DNA of 64,000 nucleotides from Benincasa hispida (Eukaryota; Streptophyta; Magnoliopsida; Cucurbitales; Cucurbitaceae). The translations under genes and the position numbers were made by a program. Location of the stretch: the NCBI RefSeq assembly GCF_009727055.1, contig NC_052351.1:54235956-54299955 (forward strand), read 5' to 3'. Positions 9,651 to 21,217 of this stretch are shown piece by piece (position 1 is the first letter of the stretch; each line of letters starts with the position of its first letter). Below the pieces are notes generated by a model. The model saw only the letters and a list, made by a program, of their open reading frames with translations, did not search any database and was not told the origin of the DNA.

Positions 9651-10875
9651 ACAACTTGCGGGGGTAGCGATTGCGGTAATTCTAAGAACTTCTTTCAATC
9701 AGCATCCCTATCTATGTTTACTTGCTTTCTTTACAGCTTTCTTTTACTGCTTTCTAAATTCCGTTATTTGCTGCTTATGAGAATTAGCCTTTAATGCTTT
9801 CTGTACTTCCTTTCAATTTAATTTCGTATGTATTTCCATTCCTTAAATTTAGTAGCACCGTTCGTAAATTTTGTGAATGATCAGATAAATCATTAAACAC
9901 CACAAATTCTTTTTCGACTTGCGTTTTTGATGAATTAAAAAGAAAAATAAAAGCTGGTATGTAATGCGATGATGGGTACATTATATGTTAACAAGAGACA
10001 CCTTGCATCCAAAATATCCAAATGCTTTGGGTTGAGAGGTGTGTTGTGTGCATGTGTGCTCTTTGCAGTCCTTAGCTAGATGCACTATGTTGAGGTAGTG
10101 ATGCGTTGGTGGCAATACCGTGTGCCCGATCCTCTAGAAATGTGTTTAGTTAAGGGATGCGTTGCGGGAGTACATGCGTGTTGCGCATCCTCAGCAAAAA
10201 TGTATCTGTGTTTATTGGCAGCGTGGTGTGAATTTTTAATCGTGCACCCTTCTGAATCCAATTTGAAAGAAAAGCTCAATTCATTATTTTTCTAAGTTAA
10301 TCAAATTTCTTTGACTCCTTGTACAGGCAACCAATTTTGTATTGCGTTAATTTGTAATCATTTGTATACTTTGTTAATATTCAATACAATGAGTAAATAT
10401 TCACTCCTTTTCGCCTGTGCCTTTTTCTTTATCATCCTTTGTCAATATTTTCGATGTTCTGATCTTTTATTTTTGCGATTTTCATTGCGCTGTCATGATG
10501 TATTATAGGTTTACTTAGAATCATTTCTCATACTTGGTAAATTCTGACTAACACTTAGTTAATTCTTAGTTTAGCAGTACTTTACCTTTTATCCTTCAAA
10601 GTTATGCTTAAACCTCCTTTTTGAATTTTTTTTTTCTAAGTGTTTGTCTAGTCTACCAAAACAATGCAATGAGGACCTTGCGCATCTCTAAATTTGGGGG
10701 TGGAGAAGGTCTGAGCAGATGAGATCAAGAATATGCGTTCATTAAGAAAATGCGTTCATTATATCCAAAAAAAAAAAAAAATTATAGAACTCCAATGTCA
10801 GTACAAGGGAAAACCTAAAAAACATTCCCAACCTGATAAGAGTTTAGTTGTGAAAGGAGCCTGCTCGTAGTTGGA

Positions 10876-10900
10876 TGCTCGTATGACACCCGTAGGAGCA
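10876..10900 (+). ncRNA. Conserved 3'-region hairpin, copy A
   Basis: Arms TGCTC/GAGCA and TATG/CGTA are separated by one G-G mismatch, with loop ACACC. It is followed by AGCCAAAACGAAGG. The same fold recurs at 11054-11078 with compensated arms, and at the matching places of other copies. It would be transcribed in the element RNA; its role is unknown. Confidence 0.55.
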
Positions 10901-11053
10901 AGCCAAAACGAAGGTGGGTTTCGAAGAACAACGCAATATGAAAAGAGAAAGAAAAAGAAAAAAAAATATCAAAAGGAAAATAAAAGAATGCAAGAGACAA
11001 CTCCTCTGAATATCATGAGTTAAAGTTGAAATTGGCACACAACCGTAGTTGGA

Positions 11054-11078
11054 TGTTTGCATGACACCCATGGGAACA
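11054..11078 (+). ncRNA. Conserved 3'-region hairpin, copy B
   Basis: Arms TGTTT/GAACA and CATG/CATG keep the same mismatch and ACACC loop as copy A, although several bases differ on both arms. It is followed by TGCCAAAACGAAGG. Confidence 0.55.
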
Positions 11079-11403
11079 TGCCAAAACGAAGGGTGTAACC
11101 ATGATCAACGGTCTCTAATAAATGACGCAAGATTTGCCCACCGCATATAGACACATCGAGTTGTTTTGACAAAGAAGAGATCAACATTTTATTTTAAAAC
11201 TAGAAAAGCATTTTTGAGCAGAACTTTTTTACATAGAAGAATAAAGTAGGACTTTGCTAGGAATTAGCAAGGATAGAAGGAAATTGCTTTGTTAAGTAAT
11301 GTGCCTAAGTATAACATTCGGAGCAACCAATCGATGCAAAAATATAGGATAGGAATTAAGCATTATTGCCTTAGTAGAAGATATGCTTGAGAACAAGCAT
11401 ATA

Positions 11404-11418
11404 TCTAAATTTGGGGGG
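11404..11418 (+). promoter_or_regulatory. Polypurine tract of gypsy element
   Basis: AAATTTGGGGGG directly precedes the LTR start TGTCATAAC. The second copy has the same arrangement at 41671-41681. Confidence 0.75.
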
Positions 11419-13313
11419 TGTCATAACTTATAGAAATACAAGTTATTTATGCTACCTTATCTAGATATTGCGCCCAAAAGAGAGTAAATATGCGTCGATA
11501 GTATGAAAAATAGCTAAGAAATACAATAATTATGAATTATCGCAATTACACCCACTAACATCATCAAGATGGTAGAAAAGGATATTTCTACTCTGTTTTG
11601 CAGGAAACCAAGTCACCGCTTGCGATCAAGGCTCAACGTGAAACTGAATAACGCATCTCTGTCGCATCGCGCCCGTCAATCAACACTGAAGAGACGATTA
11701 ACGCAATGACGGTGCAACGCGACAGTCGATCCAGAGCTGAACTTCAACCGCATGCGGTAAAAAAAACAACACTGCATGCGAGCTCACGATCGAAAGATGC
11801 AGCTGAGCAATGCAAACGCGGAGGATTTTGACATGTGTACAACTAACCGTTGTGCATATTTGATGTCTGATTGTATAATAAAAGGAATATTTATTCCTCC
11901 ATTTTCGAATTTCCATAACAATAAGTGGGGTCCACAAGTCAAGAGTCAAAGCTTTTCACCTATAAATACCTTTATAGCATTCACAAAAAAATACACTTGA
12001 TACGAGGGCTAATTGATGCTAGATTATTGAGAGAGAGGCTGAGCCGAGTGCTGCTCGGAAGAAATTCGCGGAAGAAAAGAGACGAGGCCGAGAGGTGAGT
12101 CTTAGTGCAATTCTGCCAAATCCTCATCGTGAAGCTCTATACTTAGATCCCTGCTAGCAGTTGAGCAAGCCTGAGAGGGAAGCTCCTCCTTCCATTCACT
12201 CCATCCACACCAGCAAGCAATTCTCCATCCAGATCGGCGCTAAGACGTTGGCGCTTATTTGTATTTGTTTCTAACTCTATTCATCATCTGTATTTCATCT
12301 TCTTAAACTCTTCATTCACAACCATGTATCAGACGCTAAATAGTATTATGGAATGTCTTGATCATTTCCATATCCACTTTTCTGTCTAATTTCGTTCCTC
12401 CATTAATCATTTTCTTCATGAAGTTTTCTTAATCCCTTAGTAATTAATGTGGATTAAACGAGTAACTTAATCTGTTTAAAGAGATAAATGCATTTAGCTA
12501 AGGCATGCTAGACGGCATCTTCACCTATGAGAGCAAAAGTGAAGATGCCATTTTGATCTATCGAGAGAAGGTTAGAAGAATGCGTTAAGTAAAGCGAGTA
12601 GTACTTCCAGAGATGGAAGCAACCTTGCGTTCATTACATTTGTCCTTGTTTCACCATAGAGATGTAGGAACGCGACCGATCACCGAGAGGTGTACGCAGA
12701 GGGAAAAACAGAACCATACTTATAGCTTTAACCCAATTAAGGACTTGTGATGTTTATATTAGTTATCTTTTCTCTTTCTGTTTCGCACATGAGACTTGCC
12801 ACCGCATTACACGATCTTTGTATAATCTTCACAGTCAGCCTTGACCTCGGTATCTTGTATCATAAAACTTGTATCTTGTATCATCTTAGCTTAGGTTTAC
12901 TTTATCGCAATTTACTTTATTATCACATCTTTATCATCTTACTTTATTCTATTGCATGTTCAAATACCTGTACACATAACCTTTTTATAAATTGAAAAAC
13001 CCCTGGTCGCATATATCACAAAAGTAACACAATAACCTAAAACAGTCCCTGTGTTCGACCTCGGATCACACCGAGAAACTTGCGGTGGAATTATACTTGA
13101 TTCCAATGCAAGAAAACTTGTGACAACACATAGAATACTACAGGAACATTCATTAATAACGCATATCTAGAAGTAGTGTCACATAAAGTAAATAAAGTCA
13201 TCATTCATCCATGCGTTGTATGATATAAGATTAGATTGCACTATTCGTCAACAAGTTTATGGCATTCATGTCCTTACAAGTTTATGGCAATGCATCGCAT
13301 TTTATGCCTACCA
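11419..13313 (+). repeat. Complete Athila-like gypsy LTR
   Basis: The LTR starts TGTCATAACTT after a polypurine tract and ends TATGCCTACCA, 1,895 bases. It matches 41682-43565 along its whole length. A TATA box (TATAAAT) is at 11961-11967. A polypurine tract lies on its left and a primer binding site on its right. It therefore serves as the 3' LTR of the pol block at 6316-9650 and as the 5' LTR of the gag block at 13529-15280. Confidence 0.9.
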
Positions 13314-13319
13314 AGTTTA

Positions 13320-13338
13320 TGGCACCATTGCCGAGGAT
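13320..13338 (+). promoter_or_regulatory. Primer binding site (Asp-type) of gypsy
   Basis: TGGCACCATTGCCGAGGAT lies six bases after the LTR end. It resembles the tRNA-Asp-complementary primer sites typical of Athila-group elements, with a few substitutions. A gag ATG follows about 190 bases later. Confidence 0.75.
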
Positions 13339-13528
13339 TCGTTAACAGTTAGTGTTGAATATTTTTGTGATATGTGCAGGACAGATTTCTTGTACTGATT
13401 GTTAAATGCGAAGAGCTGTCTGACGGCTTATGAGTGCTGGAGTGATCTGGAAATTCAAAGTGGACCCAGAGATCAAGTGTATTATTTGCACAAGAGTTCA
13501 TCAGGGCCGAATTAATTGGTGTAGAAGC

Positions 13529-15280
13529 ATGGCTAATGAGAATGTGGCACTCGCAGGAAACCAAAGGGAAAATTGGCCAGCGTAAGATCTAGTTTTTCTT
13601 GTCGCTGATCATAACATCCCTATGAAGGATTATGCGGCATCGAATTTTTATAATTTCTCACCAGGAATTTCAAGACCCATGGTTGAGAAGAATGTAAGCT
13701 TTGAGATAAGACCTATCATGCTGCAGATGATTCAGAATGCGGGTCAATTCGGATGATTACAAGGAGAAGACCCACACGCTCATCTAACGAGTTTTGTAGA
13801 CATATGCAGCGCATTCTCCATGCCTGGTGTAACTCAAGAAGGTCTTAAATTATACCTATTCCCGTATACACTACGAGATGAAGCAAAGAGGCGGGCTCAG
13901 TCGTTAGAGCCAGACGAGATTAATGGGCAGTTGGTTGATAGGTTCATGAACAGATTCTTTCCTCCAGTTGTGAACGCAAGGAGATGGAGGGATGTTTTAA
14001 ATTTTGAACAAAAGGGGTACGAAACCTTGAGCACCGCCTGGGTGCGTATCCGATAGTTAGTGAAGAGCTGTCCGTATATCGGGATTCCCGATAGTATTTT
14101 GATGGAAACCTTTTACAATGGCTTAGACTAATTAATGCAATCAGTTACTGATGCCTCTGCAAAAGGAGGATTAATGAAAAAGTCATATACGAAAGCAAAG
14201 AATATCTTGGATTGTATCTCGTGAAATTCTGATGAGGGGATTAATACCGGGCTTGAGGTACGAAGTCTGGAGCAAGAAGGGGTAGAAAGTGTCGATGCGT
14301 CAACTGATACAATGAGCACACTGGTCGATCAGATGACCACAATGACCTCACTCTTCCAGACAATGGCTAACCAACAGAGAAATCTCTCTTATAGATCAGT
14401 GAAAGTTAATGCGTTGACTCACGTGGCCGCAATGAATTGCGTCCAATATGGAGACTGTCTCTTATACACATCTAGATGTGTATAAGAGACAGATCCAATA
14501 GAAATCTACCTATGGAATCAACAACCCGTATATTCTGTCTACGATGAATCATTTGGCAACATCTATAACCCTGATTGGTGGGATCACCCAATTTAAGTTG
14601 GGATGGGAATCACGACCAGGGGAACCATAGTTTCTATTAGAACAGTTATCAAGGGTATCAAGGTAACCCTCTGGTCTTCATTAATCTAGACTGTAGCCCA
14701 GGTAAATCTCAAGGTATACCACCCTGTGACCAACCGTTCTTATATGATACCTCTTGCAATACCTCGTCTCTGGAGACATCATTAAAGCATTATATTGAAA
14801 AGAGCGAGGCAATGAGACAGTCGCAAGCTGACTCCCTTAAAGAATTAGAAGAGCAGATTGATCAGCTTGCGAGGGAATTAAGGAAGAAAGCGCCTGGTAC
14901 GCTGCACAGCAGATCAGGAGCATCGGGGCCACGAGATAAAGAGGGATGTCACGCAGTGACATTAAGGAGTGGTAAAAAAATAGCCCCTGTGCCATCAGTA
15001 CCAGATCCTACAACAAAACCAGTAGATTTAACTGTTGATGTTGACCAATTAACTAATAGTGGAAAAAGTACTAGTTCAAAAGTAAGTTCACCTACAAAAG
15101 ATGAAGCTCCTCAAGACATAAATTCTAAATCAACGCAACCTTCAATTAATGAAACACAACAAGCACATAACCTCAACAAGCAGCCAAATGAACAAGAAGT
15201 ACGACGAGATCCTCCATCTTTCCCATCCAGGCCGAAGAAGAAAGATTATAGCAAGCAATTTCAGAGGACATTCCTCTATT
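13529..15280 (+). pseudogene. Athila-like gypsy gag
   Basis: The ATG at 13529 opens MANENVALAGNQRENWPA. Capsid-like blocks follow: EIRPIMLQMIQNAGQFG, HLTSFVDICSAFSMPGVTQE, LFPYTLRDEAKRRAQSL and DRFMNRFFPPVVNARRW. Stops occur near 13586, 13755 and 14054. A synthetic adapter at 14455-14492 replaces part of the segment expected to hold a Cys-rich motif. The C-terminal part (14812-15280) has a coiled LKELEEQIDQLARELRKK segment and CHAVTLRSGKKI, as in Athila-group gags. It ends where minus-strand copia gag begins. Gag would form the particle shell; this copy cannot. Confidence 0.9.
14455..14492. other. Nextera mate-pair junction adapter (synthetic)
   Basis: The 38 bases are CTGTCTCTTATACACATCT followed by its own reverse complement. 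This is the Tn5 mosaic end used in Nextera kits, duplicated head to head as in the mate-pair circularisation junction. It is not plant DNA. It sits in gag and leaves coding homology on both sides. Confidence 0.98.
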
Positions 15281-15284
15281 CTCA

Positions 15285-15911
15285 GCAGAAGTAACATTTG
15301 CTTCTGACATCAGACCCTTTATTCTCAACATTGTCTAAGAAGCTGCAGCTCATTAAGCAGAGTTGTCAAGTTGTATTCGATTTTATTCATCAAGACATTG
15401 GTACAAAATTGCAGAAAACTCTTCGGAAGAGATTCTAGAATAAAGCCAACTTGACTTTTCTCAACCATCATAGCACCGTTTACTTCAGCCACATAAAGTG
15501 GTCCATCATGTCCAGGACATGTTCACGAACATTGGTCCCCTTTTTCATGCGACTATTGTAAATGTATTTGATAACATCATGGCTCAGGGTGAAGGATGGC
15601 TGTCCAAACATCCCTCTTAGAGATTCCATAATTTCTTTGGCAGTGTTCATACCCTCGTGTTTTTTCACCAAAACGTGAGATAGCCTGGCAAGAATATAAG
15701 CACGGGCTTTATCATTAGCCCTGATCCATTTATCGAACGCTTTCCAAACAGTTCGGTTGGTATTTGAGCTAGGAATGGGAGGACATTCCTCCGTTAAGAC
15801 AAATCTCAAATTGTTTATCGTGAGTATTGTATTCAAATTTGATTTCCAGTTTACATAATTGTCCTCAATCATTTTGTCCGAAGTCAACAATTGTATAATA
15901 GAACTTGTCAT
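15285..15911 (-). pseudogene. Copia gag
   Basis: The ATG at 15911 (minus) gives MTSSIIQLLTSDKMIEDNYV, then NWKSNLNTILTINNLRFVLT. Further on are WIRANDKARAYILARLSHVL, then SLRGMFGQPS and SRMKKGTNVREHVLDMMDHF. After a frameshift at 15480 the frame resumes as NGAMMVEKSQVGFILESLPK and MNKIEYNLTTLLNELQLLRQ. This is the UBN2/gag-polypeptide family of copia capsid proteins. A further upstream in-frame ATG at 15962 exists, but the chosen start matches the family N-terminus. Near 15285 the gene is cut by gypsy gag, so the zinc knuckle and pol are missing. Confidence 0.9.
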
Positions 15912-18408
15912 TTTGAAATTATAAACAAATTTTCTAAGTGAATTGTTTTTAAATCCAATCAAGTTTTAGCAAAGTGATAACGTACCCATAATCATTATTT
16001 TTTGCAACGATACTTAAGTGATTTAGAACAAATGCTACCGTGGGGCAATCAAGAATTCCTTCACAAAAGCAAGATAGTTCTTGACAAAATACTATCTCCA
16101 GAATAACTCATATTCTGATAGTCATTTAGTTATCATTTTCGGTCAAGATCATTACCAACACTTAGTAAGTCTTGTAAATGTAGAACAACCATTTTTCAGA
16201 TCTTACAGAACGGTATGAGTATGCCTCCGAAATAGAAGACAATACCAAAGATGGAACTATAAGACCCTATTCATTTTACTAAAGCCTAGGTTGTTCTGAA
16301 TCCTATGTTACAACCCTCCATAGGGATCGTGGCGGTTAACGACTATTAGTGTCGCATGCAAAACGACAGCAGGCGCAACATAAGAATCTCACGGTTCAGA
16401 CTAATAGAGGAGACCGTAGGACAATGTTGACACATTTCCTTCACCCACTTACTATGAACGACTTCCCCCATTCACCTTGTTATTTACCCATGCAAACACT
16501 TTCCGTATGGAGCAGTCGAGGTAAAATCGACAGGAAGCCGAGCATGGATCTCATGGTGTGAACTCTTGAGGACGTGAGGGCTAATAACTTTTATTCTCCC
16601 ACTGAAGTTTTCTAAATGTTTGGGTATTTTACTTAGGCTGTGCAAGACGGCTAATTTCATATAACCTAAGTCTAAGTATTTTATCCAAATAGAACTCTTA
16701 TAATTGGATTTAACCTACAATGTCTAGGTGATAAACCATTTTATTACCTCACATCACTCATGAATGCTCATAAAACCGGTTACCAACGCTCAATTATTTG
16801 GCTATAATCCCCAGGTAGGAGGTGTTCCGTAGACCATCAACTTAAATACCCCCAGCCTTTGACAGGATTATATATCGGTTGAGTTTGTAACCATAGTTTT
16901 ACAAGTTTAACGACCTATTTTAACTATTAAAACAAGTGGTTAACCTAAGTGAGCATGCAGCTGTTCTTTGTTATGGATTTTAAACGTCTAACCCAATTTT
17001 ATAATGGCTTACAAAATTTAGACATGCTTAACATCCACAACATTCAACAAAGGTATCTAATATAACTATTATATTAAACATAACTCTAACATGCATACTA
17101 TATATCATAACAATTATAACATACTGTCAATGAATGTAACATGCTTCCTATGGGGGGTTTTAAATCTACATGGCATACTGTATGCATATACATGAATTTA
17201 TTTAATTATCACATACATCTCATGCATAAACAATTAAATACTAACCGGTATAGTTTTCGTTTTGGCATAAACAAGCAAACAGATAGCTAACTATTACAAA
17301 CAGCTTCATAACCGTCTTTGAACAATTCGAACTGCTCCAAACTGAACCCAAAATAACTTGAATCGGGCTGGACGAGTCTGAATCGGACCAACAAATCCTG
17401 AACCGGACCAACCACAACCATTTGAGGCTGTACTGGATTGAACCTTGAGTAAACTGGTCGAACCGGTTATTTTCGGTCCAACCTCAATATGCTGCTAAGG
17501 CCGATCGTGTAATGCCTGGAGATAATCGTCTAGCATCGTCACCTTGGGTTGAGAGGAAGTACACAATCGCATAGTGTTTGCTGAAAGCTAGACAATCATT
17601 TAGCTCTATCGCATAGGACCAGATGATTGTTTTAGTTCCATCGCAGTGCAATCGTTTAGCTCCATCGCATAGTACTAAGCGATCGCATAGCACCATCGCC
17701 CAATGCATTCAAGTCATCGTTTAGTATCCGCCACAGCTAAACGATCGCATAGCTCCATCGTATAGAACATCATCGCATCGCATAACGTTTATCTACACGA
17801 TCGCTTAGCTCCGCGACCAAATGATCACTAAACTCTATCGAATAGCACTTCATCGCATCGCTTAGTGCACATTGTTTCTAAACGATCGTATAGTGCCAAC
17901 TTTAGCAAAATCAATGTATTGTCTATTTCCTACTTATAAAACTAAATGATTGCGTAATGCTATCGTATAGCAAATGAACGTATTGCTTTGCTACCGCAGG
18001 TACACGATCGTTTAGCGTTCAACATCACAACAACCAGCACATATTACTAAACGATCGTCTAACTTTTCTTCTCATCGTGTAATGTCTGGAGCTAAACGAT
18101 CGTTTAGCAACTTGACCTCAGCAACAGTTTTAAGCAGAAGCTGAAAAACTCTGGAACAGTAGCTCGACCTCCTTCACTTGTTTCTTTAATTACATCTTAA
18201 TTTCAACTCTAATGACTCCAAATAAATTACAAACTCTTGCTAACACATAAATGCTCATCAAACAAGAGCCAATTACAAATTTAATTGAGAAACTAAAGAG
18301 AATTAAAATGCCAAAAAAGAGAAAACCATAGCAGTGCATCAGTTTCATATATCTCATGAAAAAACACCCACCTTGCCAAAATTAGACCGAATAGAAAGCT
18401 TAAAAGAT
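15912..18408 (-). repeat. Copia 5' leader, about 2.5 kb
   Basis: This lies between the primer site at 18409-18420 and gag at 15911 of the minus-strand element. I see no supported protein in it. The part next to gag resembles the leader at 4901-5490. Bases 17480-18115 are crowded with variants of CGATCGTTTAGC. ORFs at 16349 and 17484 are chance openings. Confidence 0.7.
17480..18115. repeat. CGATCGTTTAGC short-motif repeat field
   Basis: Many imperfect copies of CGATCGTTTAGCT and CATCGCATAG-type motifs occur at irregular spacing. The CGATCG core is palindromic. A related field lies at 43610-43850. It is a degenerate minisatellite inside the copia leader. Confidence 0.7.
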
Positions 18409-18420
18409 GCTCTTATACCA
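18409..18420 (-). promoter_or_regulatory. Copia primer binding site
   Basis: Minus strand TGGTATAAGAGC, two bases after the LTR end, is a one-mismatch version of the initiator-Met tRNA primer site (TGGTATCAGAGC) seen near 31641. Confidence 0.8.
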
Positions 18421-18422
18421 AT

Positions 18423-20217
18423 TGTAAGAGTTAAACAACATGTAGCAGAAGTACCAAGGATCCATAAGCATTCTAATTCACTAATTTTGGCAAAAACTAA
18501 AGCATGCTCTTCATAAAAAATGGGTTTTCAAAACATACCTTTGATGAACTATCCAAGTAAAAGTCTGTTCAGCTGTTGTCTTCACTTCATATCAACGTGA
18601 ACCACGTCAAAGCATTCCCTACTATGCTCTTGGAGCTTTAGGCAGAGTTGTGGGACTGAAGAACAACTTGAAGATATGAAGAAACAAGAAAAGGCCACAA
18701 CAGAAAATTAAAGAAGACAGTTTTTTCTTCACCGATTTTTTTCTCTTCAAAATTCTGTATTCTTCCTCTTCTCCAACAACTCCAATATTCTTTATATATT
18801 TAGATGAACATGCAATGAGATGGAATGCATGGCTTTCAGCTCATGCTTGAAGAATCAAAGTAGAGAAGATAATGGTTTGTGTGTGAACATAAAGATGATG
18901 GTAATGGAGAAAACTCATTTTCCATTTTGTTCAACCATGCAAACGAATTTCCATTTTCTTTTTAAAACAAAAAATTACTTTTAAATCATTTTAATTCAAA
19001 ATTGATTTTCTTAAATTAATTTCATAAACTAATTTAAAAAATTAATTAATTTAATATCAAATATTAAATTAATGTTTGCACAATAATCATCTTCAGATAT
19101 TTAAATCATATTTAAATATTTATTCTCTTGTTCCGTTTAATTTGATTGTTTCAAATTAATTTCTCAAGCTACCCTAGAGCTTACCCATTTATGAGCTAAT
19201 AGGAGAACCTCGCGGACCTACAAATCATGGGCTCCAACGATCCGAGATTAATTGGCTAAACTCATTAGACTAATCTAACCCCTATTTGTTAACTAATGGG
19301 TGATTTCACTAAAGCCCATAGCTGAACTCCCCTTACTGTAGATATATTATGTCCACTCGATATAACCATGATTAGTAAATTAACCTTTCACAGGTTGCTC
19401 GTAATAACGAGGGTCGAATCTCTGTTTTACCCTTGAAATTATCTCTTGTTCCTTAAGTTGCACTGATTCCCTAATGAACAATTGATTTCTGATCCAATTA
19501 ACAAATCGAATCCCTCTCAGGCCATGAGAGGGTGAGGCCTCTTATTCAAGACCCAGAATCAGCACTTGAAGGGAACAACCTCTCTACTGGCCCTAATCGG
19601 GTAGGAGTGAATTCCCTCTTGCACCATATGTCCCAGCTATTCATCTGGTTTTCACCTCAAAATGGTAAGCTTATTGATCAGAGGAAATTAGTCTATTCTC
19701 ACCGTTTGCAGATCAAAGGATAATCCCGAACAAACAGGAGTTCATAGTTAGCTCAGGATTAAGGTTAAGTTACCTAGGTCATCGCTTTGAAATATTCAGT
19801 CTTAAATAGTAAACAACGTTATAAAGTAAGAGTGACAGGTTTTGTGGTCCGATCTTGCACAAAACTCATTTGCACAGGACACCCTCACACCTCATGTCTC
19901 AATATGCACGAATTAGGATCACTTCGTATGTAGCACTTTACAACATTTTGTAACAACTACAGAGTACGCCGCATCCAATAGTGTTACCAGAATAAGGTAC
20001 TCAACCTTATTCATATACTATAGATCATTTTGACTATTTACTTGAATTTAATCCACTTGTATGTCTACACATAAAGTTCGAGTACACATATAATAGTCAA
20101 GGGACTTAAGTTTATTGGATTTCTAAAAAACAATATTTTCAATAACAACTTTATCAACTTCTCAGAATAAGTTCTAATATTTACAAAACCACGAGTTTTA
20201 GGACATAAAACCCAACA
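18423..20217 (-). repeat. Copia 5' LTR (complete)
   Basis: On the minus strand it starts TGTTGGGTTTTATGTCC at 20217 and ends CTCTTACA at 18423, 1,795 bases, followed by a primer binding site. It is therefore a 5' LTR. The same family appears truncated at 25385-26480 and 26896-28177, and related LTRs read the other way at 754, 28178 and 45517. ORFs inside it (18334, 19532) are not genes. Confidence 0.85.
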
Positions 20218-21212
20218 GTATTTCTACCAGTGATCAGAGGCCAAGTACGTAGCGGCTTGCGAAGTTGCTTCTTTGGTTAGTCAGTTGGTTATTGGTAACC
20301 CATAGCCGATGCAAGCACGTAGGACTGATCACCCTGAGCAAGCATGCCTTAGTCTGCAATGGAGCCCTATGCCACAAGATTACTCTAGCGGAGGGTACCC
20401 AGTTATATGGATGACGATTTCCAAGGACCCACATGGGAGGAGTCTTATGACTATGGAAACCTAGGAAGGGACCAGTTCAACTATGATTCACCCCCTGCCA
20501 CATCTGACATGATAATGCATGCTAACACTGCCGTCTTAGGTATGTCATTTGAAGATGTCACTAGAAAACTTACTATTAACAATATTGTTTTTAGCAGAAG
20601 ATCCACAACCTCCAGTAGAGCTTTATTCTTCAGTCTGAGGTTGGATTTGACCTTCAGAGTTTTAGAGACTCAGTCACTCAATCCTCTGATTCAGTTGAGA
20701 GAGGATGTGTACCCCAGCTACACACTTCTTTTGACATCACAGAGGCTTGCGAGATGAGATAATCTATGTCAGCATCAAGGATGAGTTGGAGGATAGCATG
20801 CCATGTTTAGAATTAGTTTGGGAGGACTATGGAGAATCTGAGCCTAAACCCGTTGATTCCCAGGTGATAGAGTTAGAGGTTAAAAAAACTTGCCCTGTTC
20901 TGTCGTTTTGTATATCGTATATTTTTTAGTTTTTTTTCTTCTTGTTCTTAAGAGTTGTTGAGTCAGTTGAGTCAGAGTCTTTATTTTTTACAGAGTCAGT
21001 CCCAATGCCTTTTATTTTATTTCCTTTTATAAATACAAAAAATCCCAAATTCGATCTGTCTGTCTCTCTTTAAAGATGAAGAGCCTTATAGGCTTACCGG
21101 GCTATATTGCATCATCCAAGAAGGGATCAGAGAAATACGAGAATTTCATTGTGCCTTTACAGGGGACAGGTCACGTCGAGCAATCAACGTTAAACATTTG
21201 CCATTCCTAGAG
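20218..21212 (+). pseudogene. Uncharacterised coding-like remnant, possibly gypsy
   Basis: The open frame at 20407-20757 starts MDDDFQGPTWEESYDYGNLG and reads back in frame with one or two stops to about 20224. A second frame at 20747-20929 reads IKDELEDSMPCLELVWEDYG. After it come an AT-rich spacer and a block at 21075-21207 ending GTCGAGCAATCAACGTTAAAC, which resembles the junction between coding and 3' region in Athila-group elements. I do not recognise a domain. Context suggests the 3' half of a gypsy element that continues after the solo LTR at 22896. Confidence 0.35.
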
Positions 21213-21217
21213 GGAGC
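21213..21217. repeat. Target-site duplication, left copy
   Basis: GGAGC, repeated exactly at 22891-22895 on the other side of the solo LTR. Confidence 0.9.

Larger units (their letters stand above)
9651..11403 (+). repeat. Gypsy 3' non-coding region
   Basis: There is no supported gene in these 1.75 kb. The region is collinear with 39905-41670 and, inverted, with 56545-57700. It holds a first polypurine-like tract (AAATTTGGGGGTGG near 10691), poly-A and GA-rich runs, and two copies of a conserved hairpin (10876-10900 and 11054-11078). Short ORFs on either strand here are not conserved between copies. Confidence 0.8.

Noticed and set aside
12747..12995. ORF conserved between the two gypsy LTRs (also 43003-43248)
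   Set aside because: Conservation reflects recent copying of the LTR; the peptide is low-complexity and hydrophobic and lies in U5.
18409..18420. tRNA-Met-like sequence, and similar words at 31641, 35878, 47494 and 50593
   Set aside because: These are retroelement primer binding sites next to LTR ends; no cloverleaf or full tRNA length is present.
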